DNA from: Clostridia bacterium
Lineage (GTDB): Bacteria > Bacillota > Clostridia > Oscillospirales > SIG627
DNA length: 12,988 nucleotides
Direction: 5' to 3'
NCBI GenBank assembly: GCA_017453605.1
Contig: JAFTEP010000142.1
Location: forward strand, 1-12,988
Positions 6,104 through 12,988 of the stretch are shown here, piece by piece. Position numbers and translations under genes: made by a program. The first letter of the stretch is position 1. Each line of letters begins with the position of its first letter. Under the pieces are notes generated by a model. The model had not been told where the DNA came from and did not search any database. It was given only the letters and a program-made list of their open reading frames with translations.

Positions 6104-6595
6104 TTATCCTTCGGTGATAAGGCGGCTGAGAGCGGTATAGAGGCTTTCGGTCACTCCCTCGCGGTTCACGGCGCGGTAGGTGACGCTGTCTAAGGAGCCG
6201 AAGACGGTGACGCTCGAGTCGGCGCGCACCTCCAGTGCCGCAGCAGACGTCTCGCCGTATGCGAAACTGATCCTCACCGCGTCCGCCGAGACGCTGTCGG
6301 GATCTGCCAAAAGATAGCCGTACGACGAGAGGAGCCGGGTGAGCTTCGGCGCGAGAGAAGGATCGTTTTCTGAGGTCACCGAAAAGAGAACGAGAGGATC
6401 GGAATTTTCTCTCAGAAGAAGAAGTTCGGCGACCGTGAAGGTCGGATCGCCCGAGATCCCCGGGAGCCTGTCGAAGGTCACGGAATCGTTTTTTGTCCGG
6501 CCGCTTCTGAAAGAGAACCACAGGGCCGTCAGAACGACGACCGCGGCAAACAGGAGCGCGGCGACTGTTTTTTTGGAGAGCTTTGATTTTTTCAT
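6104..6595 (-). CDS. Small membrane-anchored extracytoplasmic protein, unknown function
   Basis: A 163-residue protein not recognised from any family. It has a Lys-rich N-terminus (M-K-K-S-K-L-S-K-K) and one hydrophobic helix at about 11-29 without a lipobox, so it is probably anchored by its N-terminus with the rest outside. The exported part is rich in Ser, Asp and Val with alternating hydrophobic residues, as in a small alpha/beta domain; a stretch around S-Y-G-Y-L-L-A-D-P-D (about 90-99) could resemble a propeptide or PepSY-like fold, but this is weak. The ATG at 6595 is preceded by AGAGAAAAAA, a poor ribosome binding site. It is a single gene, divergent from the small lipoprotein at 6727, and is followed by its own terminator. 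Confidence 0.65.
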   Translation of the reverse strand: MKKSKLSKKTVAALLFAAVVVLTALWFSFRSGRTKNDSVTFDRLPGISGDPTFTVAELLLLRENSDPLVLFSVTSENDPSLAPKLTRLLSSYGYLLADPDSVSADAVRISFAYGETSAAALEVRADSSVTVFGSLDSVTYRAVNREGVTESLYTALSRLITEG

Positions 6596-6726
6596 ATTTT
6601 TTCTCTATTGCCTGACTTTTCCGCCGCTGGCGCGATTTGATATTTTTATCCGGCGCGAACGGGGAAAAATAACTTTCGCGGGGATCGCCCGCGCGACCCG
6701 CAAATCACCAGACAGCGGAAATTGTG

Positions 6727-6933
6727 ATGAAGAAGCTTATAATAGCTTTGCTCTGCGTCTGCCCTCTTCTGACTTCGTGCATGAACTTTCCGCCCGAAAA
6801 CCTGCCCGATCCGGCGGATCCGGCTGAAGAACTGACCGTCCGCGAGGGTGACGGCAGCGGGATCGGCGCCGGAGACTACTACGCGAACTCCCGCGGCAGA
6901 GTCAGGGGCTTCAATTCGGACGACGCTCCGTAA
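6727..6933 (+). CDS. Very small predicted lipoprotein (68 residues)
   Basis: A short lipoprotein of unknown function. The signal peptide runs K-K-L-I-I-A-L-L-C-V-C-P-L-L-T-S-C, a good lipobox with Cys18 as the lipidated residue. The remaining 50 residues are Pro-, Asp- and Gly-rich and look unstructured (for example P-D-P-A-D-P-A-E-E). The ATG at 6727 is preferred over the GTG directly before it; GCGGAAA upstream is a weak ribosome binding site. The well-formed lipobox is the main argument that it is real; the opposite-strand frame through 6646-6972 has no such support. A small hairpin, TCCGT/ACGGA at 6927-6942, overlaps its stop. Confidence 0.5.
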   Translation: MKKLIIALLCVCPLLTSCMNFPPENLPDPADPAEELTVREGDGSGIGAGDYYANSRGRVRGFNSDDAP

Positions 6934-6951
6934 AAAAACGGACCGCGAAAG

Positions 6952-7005
6952 AAAAACGGCGCTGCCGGGCAAAGCCGCGCCTGCCGCTTAAAGGCGGCAG
7001 GCGCG
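6952..7005 (-). terminator. Terminator of the potABCD operon, with nested stems
   Basis: CGCGCCTGCCGC (6976-6987) pairs with GCGGCAGGCGCG (6994-7005) as a perfect 12-bp stem just after the potD stop. On the minus strand a second, overlapping stem GGCGC/GCGCC (6958-6962 with 6977-6981) leads straight into TTTTT at 6952-6956. On the plus strand the 12-bp stem is followed by CCTTTTTA a few bases later, so it may also end transcription from the small lipoprotein gene. Confidence 0.65.
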
Positions 7006-7014
7006 AAATCCTTT

Positions 7015-8109
7015 TTACTTGTTCGAGATCAGGATCTCCTGCCAGAGATCCTGGATCAGTTTGTCCGTCTTCTCGGGAAGCGCCTCGAAGCGCTCCCAGG
7101 TCGAGGGGATGGAGGCGGGATAGGCGACCTCGTCCTCTTTGATGTCTTCGTCAAGCTTGGCGTAGACGGCGGTGTTGGGAGTTGAGTAGCCGAGGGCGAG
7201 AGCGTTGGCGAGACCGACGTCCTCCCTGAGCATGAAGTTGATGAACTTCTCGGCGTTCTCCTTGTGCTTCGCGTTGGAGGGCACGCACATGACGTCGTTG
7301 AAGATGTTGACTCCGCTCTCGGGTCTGACGAATTCCAGATCCTCGTTGTCGGAAGCAACGTCAAGATAGTCGCCGGCGTAGTAGACCGAAAGGACGGCGC
7401 GGTTTTCCGGCACGATCTGGAAGAATTCGTCCATGACGTAGTTGAACTTCATCTTCTTGAGCTCGGCGGCGGCTTGTCTGATCTGATTCTCGTCGGTGGT
7501 GTTCATCGAATAGCCGAGCTTGTTGAGAGCAACGGCGAAAGCGTCTCTGGGATTGTTGAACATCAGGATCTGATTGGGATATTCGTCGGTCCACAGATCG
7601 TCCCAGGTCAGGGATTCCCAGTCTCCGTTGTAGAGCTTGGTGTTGACGATGATGCCGACCGTGCCCCAGAAATACGGGACGGTGTAGGCGTTGTCGGGAT
7701 CGTAGTACATATCCTTGAACGACGGAAGTTCGCCTTCACTGGTGCTGACGTTCTTATAGTTGGGGATGTTGTCGAAGTTGAGCTTCTGCACCATATTTTC
7801 GTTTATCATCTTCTGGACCATATAGTCGGAGGGGAAGATGACGTCGTAGGCGACGCCGCCCGCTTTCATCGTCGAGTAGAGCTCCTCGTTGGTCTCGCAG
7901 GTGACGTACTTGACCTTGATGCCGGTCTCTTCCTCGAACTTCTTTATGACGTTGAAGATGCGGCTGTCTTCGGGATCGTCGGCGTCGCTGATATACTCGC
8001 CCCAGTTGCAGACGACGACGGTGTTCGGATCGTCGGCGCAGGAGACAAACGACGCGCAGACGCCGGCGAGCATGACGAGAACAAGAACGAATGACAAGAA
8101 CTTTTTCAA
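7015..8109 (-). CDS. potD: Spermidine/putrescine ABC transporter, substrate-binding lipoprotein
   Basis: Extracytoplasmic receptor of the polyamine importer; it binds spermidine or putrescine and delivers it to PotB-PotC. The 364 residues begin with a signal peptide and lipobox F-V-S-C (lipidated Cys24). The mature part has the PotD hallmarks: C-N-W-G-E-Y-I after the signal, Y-D-V-I-F-P-S-D-Y-M-V near 85-95, and P-Y-F-W-G-T-V-G-I near 143-151, in the fold of type 1 extracellular solute-binding proteins. The start is a TTG at 8109, supported by GAGGT seven bases upstream and by the complete signal peptide; the next in-frame ATG would cut the signal in half. It is the last gene of potABCD, 32 bases after potC. 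Spermidine versus putrescine preference cannot be told from what is visible. Confidence 0.93.
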   Translation of the reverse strand: MKKFLSFVLVLVMLAGVCASFVSCADDPNTVVVCNWGEYISDADDPEDSRIFNVIKKFEEETGIKVKYVTCETNEELYSTMKAGGVAYDVIFPSDYMVQKMINENMVQKLNFDNIPNYKNVSTSEGELPSFKDMYYDPDNAYTVPYFWGTVGIIVNTKLYNGDWESLTWDDLWTDEYPNQILMFNNPRDAFAVALNKLGYSMNTTDENQIRQAAAELKKMKFNYVMDEFFQIVPENRAVLSVYYAGDYLDVASDNEDLEFVRPESGVNIFNDVMCVPSNAKHKENAEKFINFMLREDVGLANALALGYSTPNTAVYAKLDEDIKEDEVAYPASIPSTWERFEALPEKTDKLIQDLWQEILISNK

Positions 8110-8141
8110 TTTTCTACCTCACTTTATTTATTTTTATTTAT

Positions 8142-8936
8142 TCAGAATTTCGCTCTCGCTTTGGCTTTCTCCGCCCTCGAATCGCGCACATTCATGATGA
8201 TGAGGATCACCAGAACGATCACGAAGATGAGACCCGACATCGAAAGCATCCAGGGCTTGACGCCCTTCTTGAGAGAGTTGTTGATGAAAACGGACAGTGT
8301 CTGGAAGGTGCCGCCGGTGAAATAGCTGATGATGAAATCGTCCACCGAATAGGTGAAGGCGATCAGGAATCCGGCGAAAATACCCGGGAAGATCTCCGGC
8401 AGGACCACCTTGAAAAAGGCTCCCGCGGGACGGCATCCGAGATCGAGCGCCGCCTCGTACATATTCATATTCATCTTGCGGAGTCTCGGCAGGACGTTGA
8501 GCAGGACGTAGGGAGTGTTGAAGACGACGTGCGCCAGAAGCACCGTGTGCATCCCGAGTCCGTTTCCGAAAATGAAGACGAACAGCAGCATCAGAGAGAT
8601 GCCGGTGACGATCTCCGGGTTGATGATCGGAAGGTTGGAAACGTTGGTGTAGAGCCTCTTTCTGAAACCCTTCTTGTTGAAGACCGCGATCGCGCCGACC
8701 GTGCCGAGCACGCAGGAAATGACGGAGGAGAGCGCGGCGATGATGAGCGTGTTGAACAGCGCCTCCATCAGTTCGGAGTTGTCGAACAAAGAGGTGTAGT
8801 TCGAAAGAGTGAAGCCCTCGAACACTGTTATCAGCTTCGTGTTCGAATTGAACGAGAAGAAGAGCATAACGGCGATCGGGAAGTACAAAAAGAGGAACAC
8901 GAGCGCCATATATATGCCGCCGAAAGCTTTTTTCAT
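8142..8936 (-). CDS. potC: Spermidine/putrescine ABC transporter, permease PotC
   Basis: One of the two integral-membrane subunits of the polyamine importer. It has 264 residues and about six hydrophobic segments, beginning with a helix at about 9-28. The cytoplasmic EAA loop reads E-A-A-L-D-L-G-C-R-P-A-G-A-F-F (about residues 160-174), the contact point for the PotA ATPase. The family-typical N-T-L-I-I-A-A near residue 62 and D-D-F-I-I-S-Y-F-T-G-G near 203-213 favour PotC over PotB. The ATG start at 8936 has a strong GAGGGGGTGAGGG upstream that overlaps the potB stop region, 12 bases away. Confidence 0.94.
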   Translation of the reverse strand: MKKAFGGIYMALVFLFLYFPIAVMLFFSFNSNTKLITVFEGFTLSNYTSLFDNSELMEALFNTLIIAALSSVISCVLGTVGAIAVFNKKGFRKRLYTNVSNLPIINPEIVTGISLMLLFVFIFGNGLGMHTVLLAHVVFNTPYVLLNVLPRLRKMNMNMYEAALDLGCRPAGAFFKVVLPEIFPGIFAGFLIAFTYSVDDFIISYFTGGTFQTLSVFINNSLKKGVKPWMLSMSGLIFVIVLVILIIMNVRDSRAEKAKARAKF

Positions 8937-8948
8937 GCCCTCACCCCC

Positions 8949-9767
8949 TCAGACGACCGCAAGGTCTTCGCCGTTGTCAAAACGGTTTATGACCGCGATG
9001 CTTATGAGAATGACGACCATCAGCACGAGAGACAGAGTCGAGCCGAAGTGCATATCCGCGCCCTGACCCTTGTAGTAGCCTTCGATGGTATCGCCGAGCA
9101 TATTGAAGTTTCCGAGCCTCTGGCTGATGACGATGGTGCTCGCCGCGGGGACGAAGACCATCGTGATCCCGGTGATGACGCCCGGGATGCTCAGCGGGAA
9201 CACGACGCGGGACAAAACTCTCATCCCGCTGCAGCCGAGATCCTGACCCGCCTCTATCAAAGACTTGTCGATCTTTGCCATAGTGGTGTAGATCGGCAGG
9301 ATCATGAAGGGCAGGAAGTTGTAGACGATGCCGATGACGACCGCGGTCTCGCCGTAGATGCCGTCCTTGAGCGCGCCGCCGAAGCCGAGAACCGAAAGGA
9401 TGCCGTAAAGGATGCCGTCCTTCTGGAGGATCATCATCCACGCGCAAATACGGAGGATGAAGTTCATCCACATCGGGAGCATCACGAGCATGTTGACGAC
9501 CTTCTGCGCGGAGACGGAGATCTTTGTCATAAAGTAACTGAACGGGTAGGCGATGACAAGACAGATCGCTGTCGAGATCAGAGAGATCTTAAGGCTGTCC
9601 AGATACGAGCCTATGAGCACCTCGCTCCCTGCGAGCTTGGTGAAGTTTGAGAAAGTGAAAGCTCCGCTGCTGTCGGTGAAGGAATACCAGATCACCATGA
9701 GAAGCGGTACGACGACGAACACTGCCATCCACAGAGTGTAGGGATAGCCGATGCGTTTCGATCTCAC
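8949..9767 (-). CDS. potB: Spermidine/putrescine ABC transporter, permease PotB
   Basis: The other membrane permease of the importer, 272 residues with about six hydrophobic segments. The EAA loop is E-A-G-Q-D-L-G-C-S-G-M-R-V-L-S-R-V-V-F-P (about residues 175-194), and the first helix is followed by W-Y-S-F-T-D, both typical of PotB. The start codon is GTG at 9767 and overlaps the potA stop (GTGA), so it is probably translated by coupling; no strong separate ribosome binding site is seen. Confidence 0.94.
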   Translation of the reverse strand: MRSKRIGYPYTLWMAVFVVVPLLMVIWYSFTDSSGAFTFSNFTKLAGSEVLIGSYLDSLKISLISTAICLVIAYPFSYFMTKISVSAQKVVNMLVMLPMWMNFILRICAWMMILQKDGILYGILSVLGFGGALKDGIYGETAVVIGIVYNFLPFMILPIYTTMAKIDKSLIEAGQDLGCSGMRVLSRVVFPLSIPGVITGITMVFVPAASTIVISQRLGNFNMLGDTIEGYYKGQGADMHFGSTLSLVLMVVILISIAVINRFDNGEDLAVV

Positions 9768-11200
9768 TTGGCGTTCTCACCGCCCTTTTTGACGAGAGTG
9801 ACGACCGCCTTCGAGAAGTCGGGTTCCATTCCGACGTTCGTGCCCGCCTGCTCGTCGTTGGATTTGAAAACGAGATATTTTCTCTCGGAGGTCTCTAAAA
9901 GCAGTTCATAGTGATCGGCTTTCCAGATGATGCTGTCGAGATAGGCGTTGAAATCGCCCTCGTCGCAGGCGACGACCGTGAAATCGTCGGGCGAAAGCTT
10001 CACGCTGACTGTGTCTCCGGCCTCGAGCGCGATCGGAGTCGAGATATCGTACTTTTTATCTTCTACCTTTATCTCGGCAAACTTTTCGCCGTTTTCTTCG
10101 TAGACGTCGACGACCTCGGCGACGATCTGGTTGATGTCGGGCGAGTACATCTTTTTCATTATATGGACGTTGAAGGGATCGACCTTCATCGAGACGGTGT
10201 TTCCGACTTCGGCGCTCTGGGTCGAATGGACGAGCCAGATCATGCCCTCGACGTTGACGGTGATCTCGAAGTGGACTCCCTTGAAAAGACAGCTTTCGAC
10301 CATGCCGTCCGCGAAGCCCTCTCCGGGCGCTCCGATGACGATATCCTCCGGGCGGATGACGACGTCGACCTCAGGACGTGAATCGGGACGGACGTCGACG
10401 CATTCGATCTCGTGACCGCGGACGCTGACCGAAAGGTCGCGCTCCATAACGCCGTTGAGGATGTTGCTTTCGCCGACGAAATCGGCGACGAAAGCGTTGG
10501 CGGGTTCGTTGTATATATCCTGAGGAGAACCGATCTGCTGGATGGTGCCCGATTTCATGACGACGATCACGTCGGACATGGTAAGCGCCTCCTCCTGATC
10601 GTGGGTGACGTAAAGGAAGGTGATGTTCGCCTGCTTCTGTATGTTTTTCAGCTCGAGCTGCATATCCTTTCTGAGCTGCAGATCGAGCGCGCCCAGCGGC
10701 TCGTCCAGAAGCAGCACTCTCGGCATATTGACAAGAGCCCTCGCGATCGCGACCCTCTGCTGCTGACCGCCGGAAAGCTTTGCGACCGGCCTGTTCTCGT
10801 AGCCCTTGAGGTCCACGAGAGCCAGCATCTTTTTGACCTTCTGGGTGATCTCCTGCTTCGGAAGTTTCTTTATGCGCAGGCCGAAGGCGACGTTTTCAAA
10901 AACGTTCAAATGCGGGAAGAGCGCGTATCGCTGAAAAACCGTGTTGATCGGGCGCTTGTAGGCGGGCACCTGGTTGATGCACTCGCCGTCGAAGATGACT
11001 TCGCCGGAATCCGGAGTCTCAAAGCCCCCGATGATCCTGAGAATGGTCGTTTTCCCGCAGCCCGAGGGCCCGAGAAGCGTGACGAACGCTTTGTCCTTGA
11101 TTGACAGGTTGACATTCTTCAATATCTTCTCATTGTCGAAAGACTTGCAAAGATCCGCGAGCCTGAGAAGAACATCGGAAGACGCACCCTTTTCGGTCAT
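9764..11200 (-). CDS. potA: Spermidine/putrescine ABC transporter ATPase with extended C-terminus
   Basis: ATP-hydrolysing subunit of the importer. ABC motifs: Walker A G-P-S-G-C-G-K-T (44-51), Q-loop at Q90, signature L-S-G-G-Q (142-146), Walker B V-L-L-L-D-E-P (162-168) and switch His200. A TOBE region follows at about 240-352, where usual PotA proteins (about 350-375 residues) end. Here about 125 more residues follow. They look like one or two further TOBE/OB-like repeats: I-V-A-E-V-V-D-V-Y-E-E-N (359-370) and Y-L-D-S-I-I-W-K-A-D-H-Y-E near 410-430 both resemble the TOBE strand pattern. The start ATG at 11200 has GGAGGT six bases upstream. It is first in the operon, behind the promoter at 11286-11314. 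Confidence 0.95.
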   Translation of the reverse strand: MTEKGASSDVLLRLADLCKSFDNEKILKNVNLSIKDKAFVTLLGPSGCGKTTILRIIGGFETPDSGEVIFDGECINQVPAYKRPINTVFQRYALFPHLNVFENVAFGLRIKKLPKQEITQKVKKMLALVDLKGYENRPVAKLSGGQQQRVAIARALVNMPRVLLLDEPLGALDLQLRKDMQLELKNIQKQANITFLYVTHDQEEALTMSDVIVVMKSGTIQQIGSPQDIYNEPANAFVADFVGESNILNGVMERDLSVSVRGHEIECVDVRPDSRPEVDVVIRPEDIVIGAPGEGFADGMVESCLFKGVHFEITVNVEGMIWLVHSTQSAEVGNTVSMKVDPFNVHIMKKMYSPDINQIVAEVVDVYEENGEKFAEIKVEDKKYDISTPIALEAGDTVSVKLSPDDFTVVACDEGDFNAYLDSIIWKADHYELLLETSERKYLVFKSNDEQAGTNVGMEPDFSKAVVTLVKKGGENAK

Positions 11201-11276
11201 CCGTCTACCTCCGAAAAAAGCTGATTTTCAGGACGCGGGACATCGCTTGACAGAAGATATCCTGCCCCTTATCCTG

Positions 11277-11298
11277 AATAATGTAAATATACATTATT
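11277..11298. promoter_or_regulatory. Perfect 22-bp palindrome over the pot promoter -10 box (likely operator)
   Basis: AATAATGTA (11277-11285) and TACATTATT (11290-11298) are exact reverse complements around a 4-base AATA centre. The -10 box and the predicted start point both lie inside it, so a bound dimeric regulator would block transcription. The identity of the regulator is unknown and no regulator gene is in the window. Confidence 0.65.
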
Positions 11299-11314
11299 TT
11301 GAGCGAAATGTCAA
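11286..11314 (-). promoter_or_regulatory. Sigma-70-type promoter for potABCD
   Basis: On the minus strand a perfect TTGACA (11309-11314) and TATATT (11286-11291) are separated by exactly 17 bases. Transcription would begin near 11279, giving a leader of about 79 bases before potA. Confidence 0.85.
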
Positions 11315-11390
11315 TATTTTTTTTGATTTCCAACGGCTTTCGGAGAATGATTTTTTGCGCCCGACGGTATCGGGAAAAATAATACGTCCG

Positions 11391-11424
11391 CGAAAGAAAA
11401 ATCTCCCCGGAAAAATCCGGGGAG
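11391..11424 (-). terminator. Rho-independent terminator after the AAE-family transporter
   Basis: CTCCCCGGA (11403-11411) and TCCGGGGAG (11416-11424) form a perfect 9-bp GC-rich stem with an AAAA loop on the plus strand. On the minus strand it is followed by ATTTTTCTTT. It lies about 30 bases after the transporter stop and separates it from the pot promoter. Confidence 0.88.
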
Positions 11425-11455
11425 ACGGGAATAAATCGCCTGAGTCAAAGCGGCG

Positions 11456-12667
11456 TTACGAGAACACCGTGATGATGAGCTGCGAGACCAGAACCACCGC
11501 GATGAGAGCGACGGGATAAGTCGCGGCGTAGGCACTCGCGACGTCGTCGGTGCCCGAGACGTTGATCAGAGTGCCGAGGGCCGGAGTGCTGGTCATGCCG
11601 CCGGTGATAGAGCCGAGGTTGTTGAGCAGACTGAGCTTCAGAACGTACTTGGCAAAGAGGAAGCCCACGATCATCGGGAGGATCGTCATAACGATTCCGT
11701 AGACGAAATACACCGCCTTGAAGTACTTGACGAAGCTGATCCCGCCCGCCACGCCTGCGCCGACGAGGAAGAGCATCAGTCCGAGCTCGCGGAAGACCTC
11801 GAGAGTCTTCTTGTCGGGCGTGATATTGAGCTTGCCGATCCTGCCGAAGTGGCCGAGGATCAGCGCAACGATCAGCGTGCCGCCGGTTGTGGTGAGCGAA
11901 AAGAAGTTAAAGAACTTAACGGAGCCCACGAGGATGCCGAGCACCACCGCGACCGCGAACGGCATAAAGCCGAACTTATCCATGCTGACGAGCTTGCCCT
12001 CGTACTTCTTCTTGGCGCCGGTGTCGACTATCGTGATCTTCCTGCGCTCCTCTTCCATATCGGCCTTCGTGAGCTTGGGAATGAGCTGGACGAAGAGCAC
12101 GACGCCGATGACGCCGAACAGATAGGCGATCCCGTGACCGACGGAGACCGCGTTCTCATAGACCGGCTGAACGGTGTCCTTGGCAGCGGAAAAGGCGGGA
12201 GTGCTGGTCAGCGAGCCGGAAAGCAGGCCGACGAGCATTGCCACGAACTCCGCGTTGTCGCCCTCGAAGCCTCTGCCGACGTAGTAGCAGCCGAGGCAGC
12301 TCAGCCCGCCGACGAGGATGATGATGACGCCGAGAAGCACGTAAGACTTATAATTTTTCTTGAAATTCTTAAAGAAATTCGGACCTGCGATAAACCCGAC
12401 CGCCGTGACGAAAAACACGAGTCCAAGGTTCTCGACGATCTTGAGCGCCTGGGACCCGTAGGTCACAGCCTCTTCGCCGATCTTGACCTTGAGAGCGTCG
12501 CTGACGTAGTTCGGGAAGAAGGCTCCGAACAGCAGGGCGACGATGAAAACGCCCGCCGTGCCGAGGGAAACGCCCTTGATCGTGATCCTGCCGAGGGCGT
12601 AGCCGACGGCGGCGATGATGAACACCGTGACCGAGAGGACGGCCGCTCCGGCGAGAGAAAACGCCAT
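11456..12667 (-). CDS. Aspartate:alanine exchanger (AAE) family transporter, possible succinate/aspartate carrier
   Basis: A 403-residue integral membrane protein with the internal duplication of the Asp-Al_Ex (YidE/YbjL/AspT) family. Each half carries the same signature: G-S-L-T-S-T-P-A-F at 151-159 and G-G-M-T-S-T-P-A-L at 356-364. The family includes the AspT aspartate:alanine antiporter and the succinate exporter SucE1. The halves are joined by a short charged linker (about 201-230); the pair of TrkA-C/RCK domains found there in AspT and YidE is missing, so this is a minimal-length member. The ATG at 12667 has GAGGAGG at good spacing, overlapping the stop of the flavoprotein gene 13 bases upstream. 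This arrangement points to one operon and a substrate linked to fumarate or succinate; the substrate is inference. Confidence 0.85.
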   Translation of the reverse strand: MAFSLAGAAVLSVTVFIIAAVGYALGRITIKGVSLGTAGVFIVALLFGAFFPNYVSDALKVKIGEEAVTYGSQALKIVENLGLVFFVTAVGFIAGPNFFKNFKKNYKSYVLLGVIIILVGGLSCLGCYYVGRGFEGDNAEFVAMLVGLLSGSLTSTPAFSAAKDTVQPVYENAVSVGHGIAYLFGVIGVVLFVQLIPKLTKADMEEERRKITIVDTGAKKKYEGKLVSMDKFGFMPFAVAVVLGILVGSVKFFNFFSLTTTGGTLIVALILGHFGRIGKLNITPDKKTLEVFRELGLMLFLVGAGVAGGISFVKYFKAVYFVYGIVMTILPMIVGFLFAKYVLKLSLLNNLGSITGGMTSTPALGTLINVSGTDDVASAYAATYPVALIAVVLVSQLIITVFS

Positions 12668-12680
12668 TTATCTCGCCTCC

Positions 12681-12988
12681 TCAGAAAGGCATCTTGGTGA
12701 TGTCGGGATTGCCGTGGGTGTAGGTCGGGAGCAGCTTGGGGCTGACGACGTCGGTGACGATGCCCGCCTCGTCGAGCTGCTTTTTGAACGCCTCGACGTG
12801 ATCGAGAGTCAGAGCGCCGGTCTTTTCGATGGTCTTCGACTTCGCGCCCGCGTTCCTGCCGGCGTTCCTGCCGAAAACGATGATGTCTAGAAGCGAGTTG
12901 ACCATCAGCCTGTTCCTGCCGTGGATGCCGCCGACCTCCTCGACCGCAACGTAGAGGTTCTCGATGACGCTCAGTCCGTCTGAGTAGA
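12681..12988 (-). CDS. Fumarate reductase/succinate dehydrogenase-type flavoprotein, C-terminal part (start outside window)
   Basis: The frame stays open to the right edge; the last 101 complete codons are visible. The segment G-I-H-G-R-N-R-L-M-V-N-S-L-L-D followed by I-I-V-F-G-R-N-A-G matches the conserved C-terminal end of the FAD-binding domain of fumarate reductase, succinate dehydrogenase and related flavoproteins (FAD_binding_2), in which H-G-x-N-R-L belongs to the substrate site. The usual A-G-E and G-N-S are A-V-E and V-N-S here. A short tail follows, ending ...D-I-T-K-M-P-F, with no cytochrome or FMN domain at this end. It probably reduces fumarate to succinate in anaerobic metabolism; other members of this superfamily (urocanate reductase, L-aspartate oxidase-like) cannot be excluded from the fragment. 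It is the upstream member of an operon with the transporter. Confidence 0.8.
   Translation of the reverse strand, partial: YSDGLSVIENLYVAVEEVGGIHGRNRLMVNSLLDIIVFGRNAGRNAGAKSKTIEKTGALTLDHVEAFKKQLDEAGIVTDVVSPKLLPTYTHGNPDITKMPF

Noticed and set aside
6646..6972. 108-codon minus-strand open frame opposite the small lipoprotein
   Set aside because: No ribosome binding site, signal or domain; the plus-strand frame has a proper signal peptide and lipobox.
8091..9650. 519-codon plus-strand open frame opposite potC and potB
   Set aside because: The product is an improbable His-, Asp- and Glu-rich string produced by reading membrane-protein codons backwards; potB and potC are clear on the minus strand.
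11247..11275. Plus-strand promoter-like TTGACA-17-TATCCT inside the potA leader
   Set aside because: Spacing is right but the -10 is weak, and no plus-strand gene or RNA follows; it would run into the transporter terminator antisense.
11228..11277. Possible leader stem TCAGGA...TCCTGA before potA
   Set aside because: Only six outer pairs with a mismatch-rich interior; no riboswitch pattern could be recognised.

Overview
The window reads as chromosomal DNA of an anaerobic member of the Clostridia (Bacillota), probably an uncultured gut lineage with fairly high GC. The evidence is a clostridial-type Rnf complex, standard AGGAGG-like ribosome binding sites, short lipoproteins, a potABCD operon and a soluble-type fumarate reductase flavoprotein. 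Nothing looks like phage, plasmid or insertion sequence. The placement is an inference from protein style only.

Layout. (1) Positions 1-3368, plus strand: the 3' part of an rnf operon. rnfC, cut by the left edge, overlaps an unusual single gene in which an RnfD-like membrane domain is fused in frame to the ferredoxin half of RnfB. This overlaps a predicted lipoprotein gene. No rnfG, rnfE or rnfA lies between or after these genes. A rho-independent terminator follows at 3433-3485. (2) Positions 3495-3745: a non-coding array of small hairpins separated by an exact 7-base spacer (ATGATGA on the left, TCATCAT on the right). A 12-bp inverted repeat flanks the part where the orientation flips. (3) Positions 3777-5979, minus strand: a two-gene amino-sugar operon made of a GlmU-acetyltransferase-like left-handed beta-helix protein and glmM, with a strong promoter and a long hairpin in the leader. 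(4) Positions 6040-7005: two small, head-to-head, exported proteins of unknown function with terminators. (5) Positions 7015-11314, minus strand: a complete polyamine ABC importer operon potA-potB-potC-potD with a consensus promoter whose -10 box sits inside a perfect 22-bp palindrome. (6) Positions 11391-12988, minus strand: the end of a fumarate-reductase-type flavoprotein gene (cut by the right edge), then an aspartate:alanine-exchanger-family transporter and a terminator.

How it fits together. Rnf would couple ferredoxin and NAD redox pools to an ion gradient. The flavoprotein and its transporter suggest fumarate reduction to succinate with dicarboxylate exchange or export. The glmM pair feeds UDP-GlcNAc and peptidoglycan synthesis. 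The pot operon imports spermidine or putrescine. The most unusual items are the RnfD-RnfB fusion with a degenerate flavinylation site, and the hairpin/heptamer array with what looks like an inversion scar.
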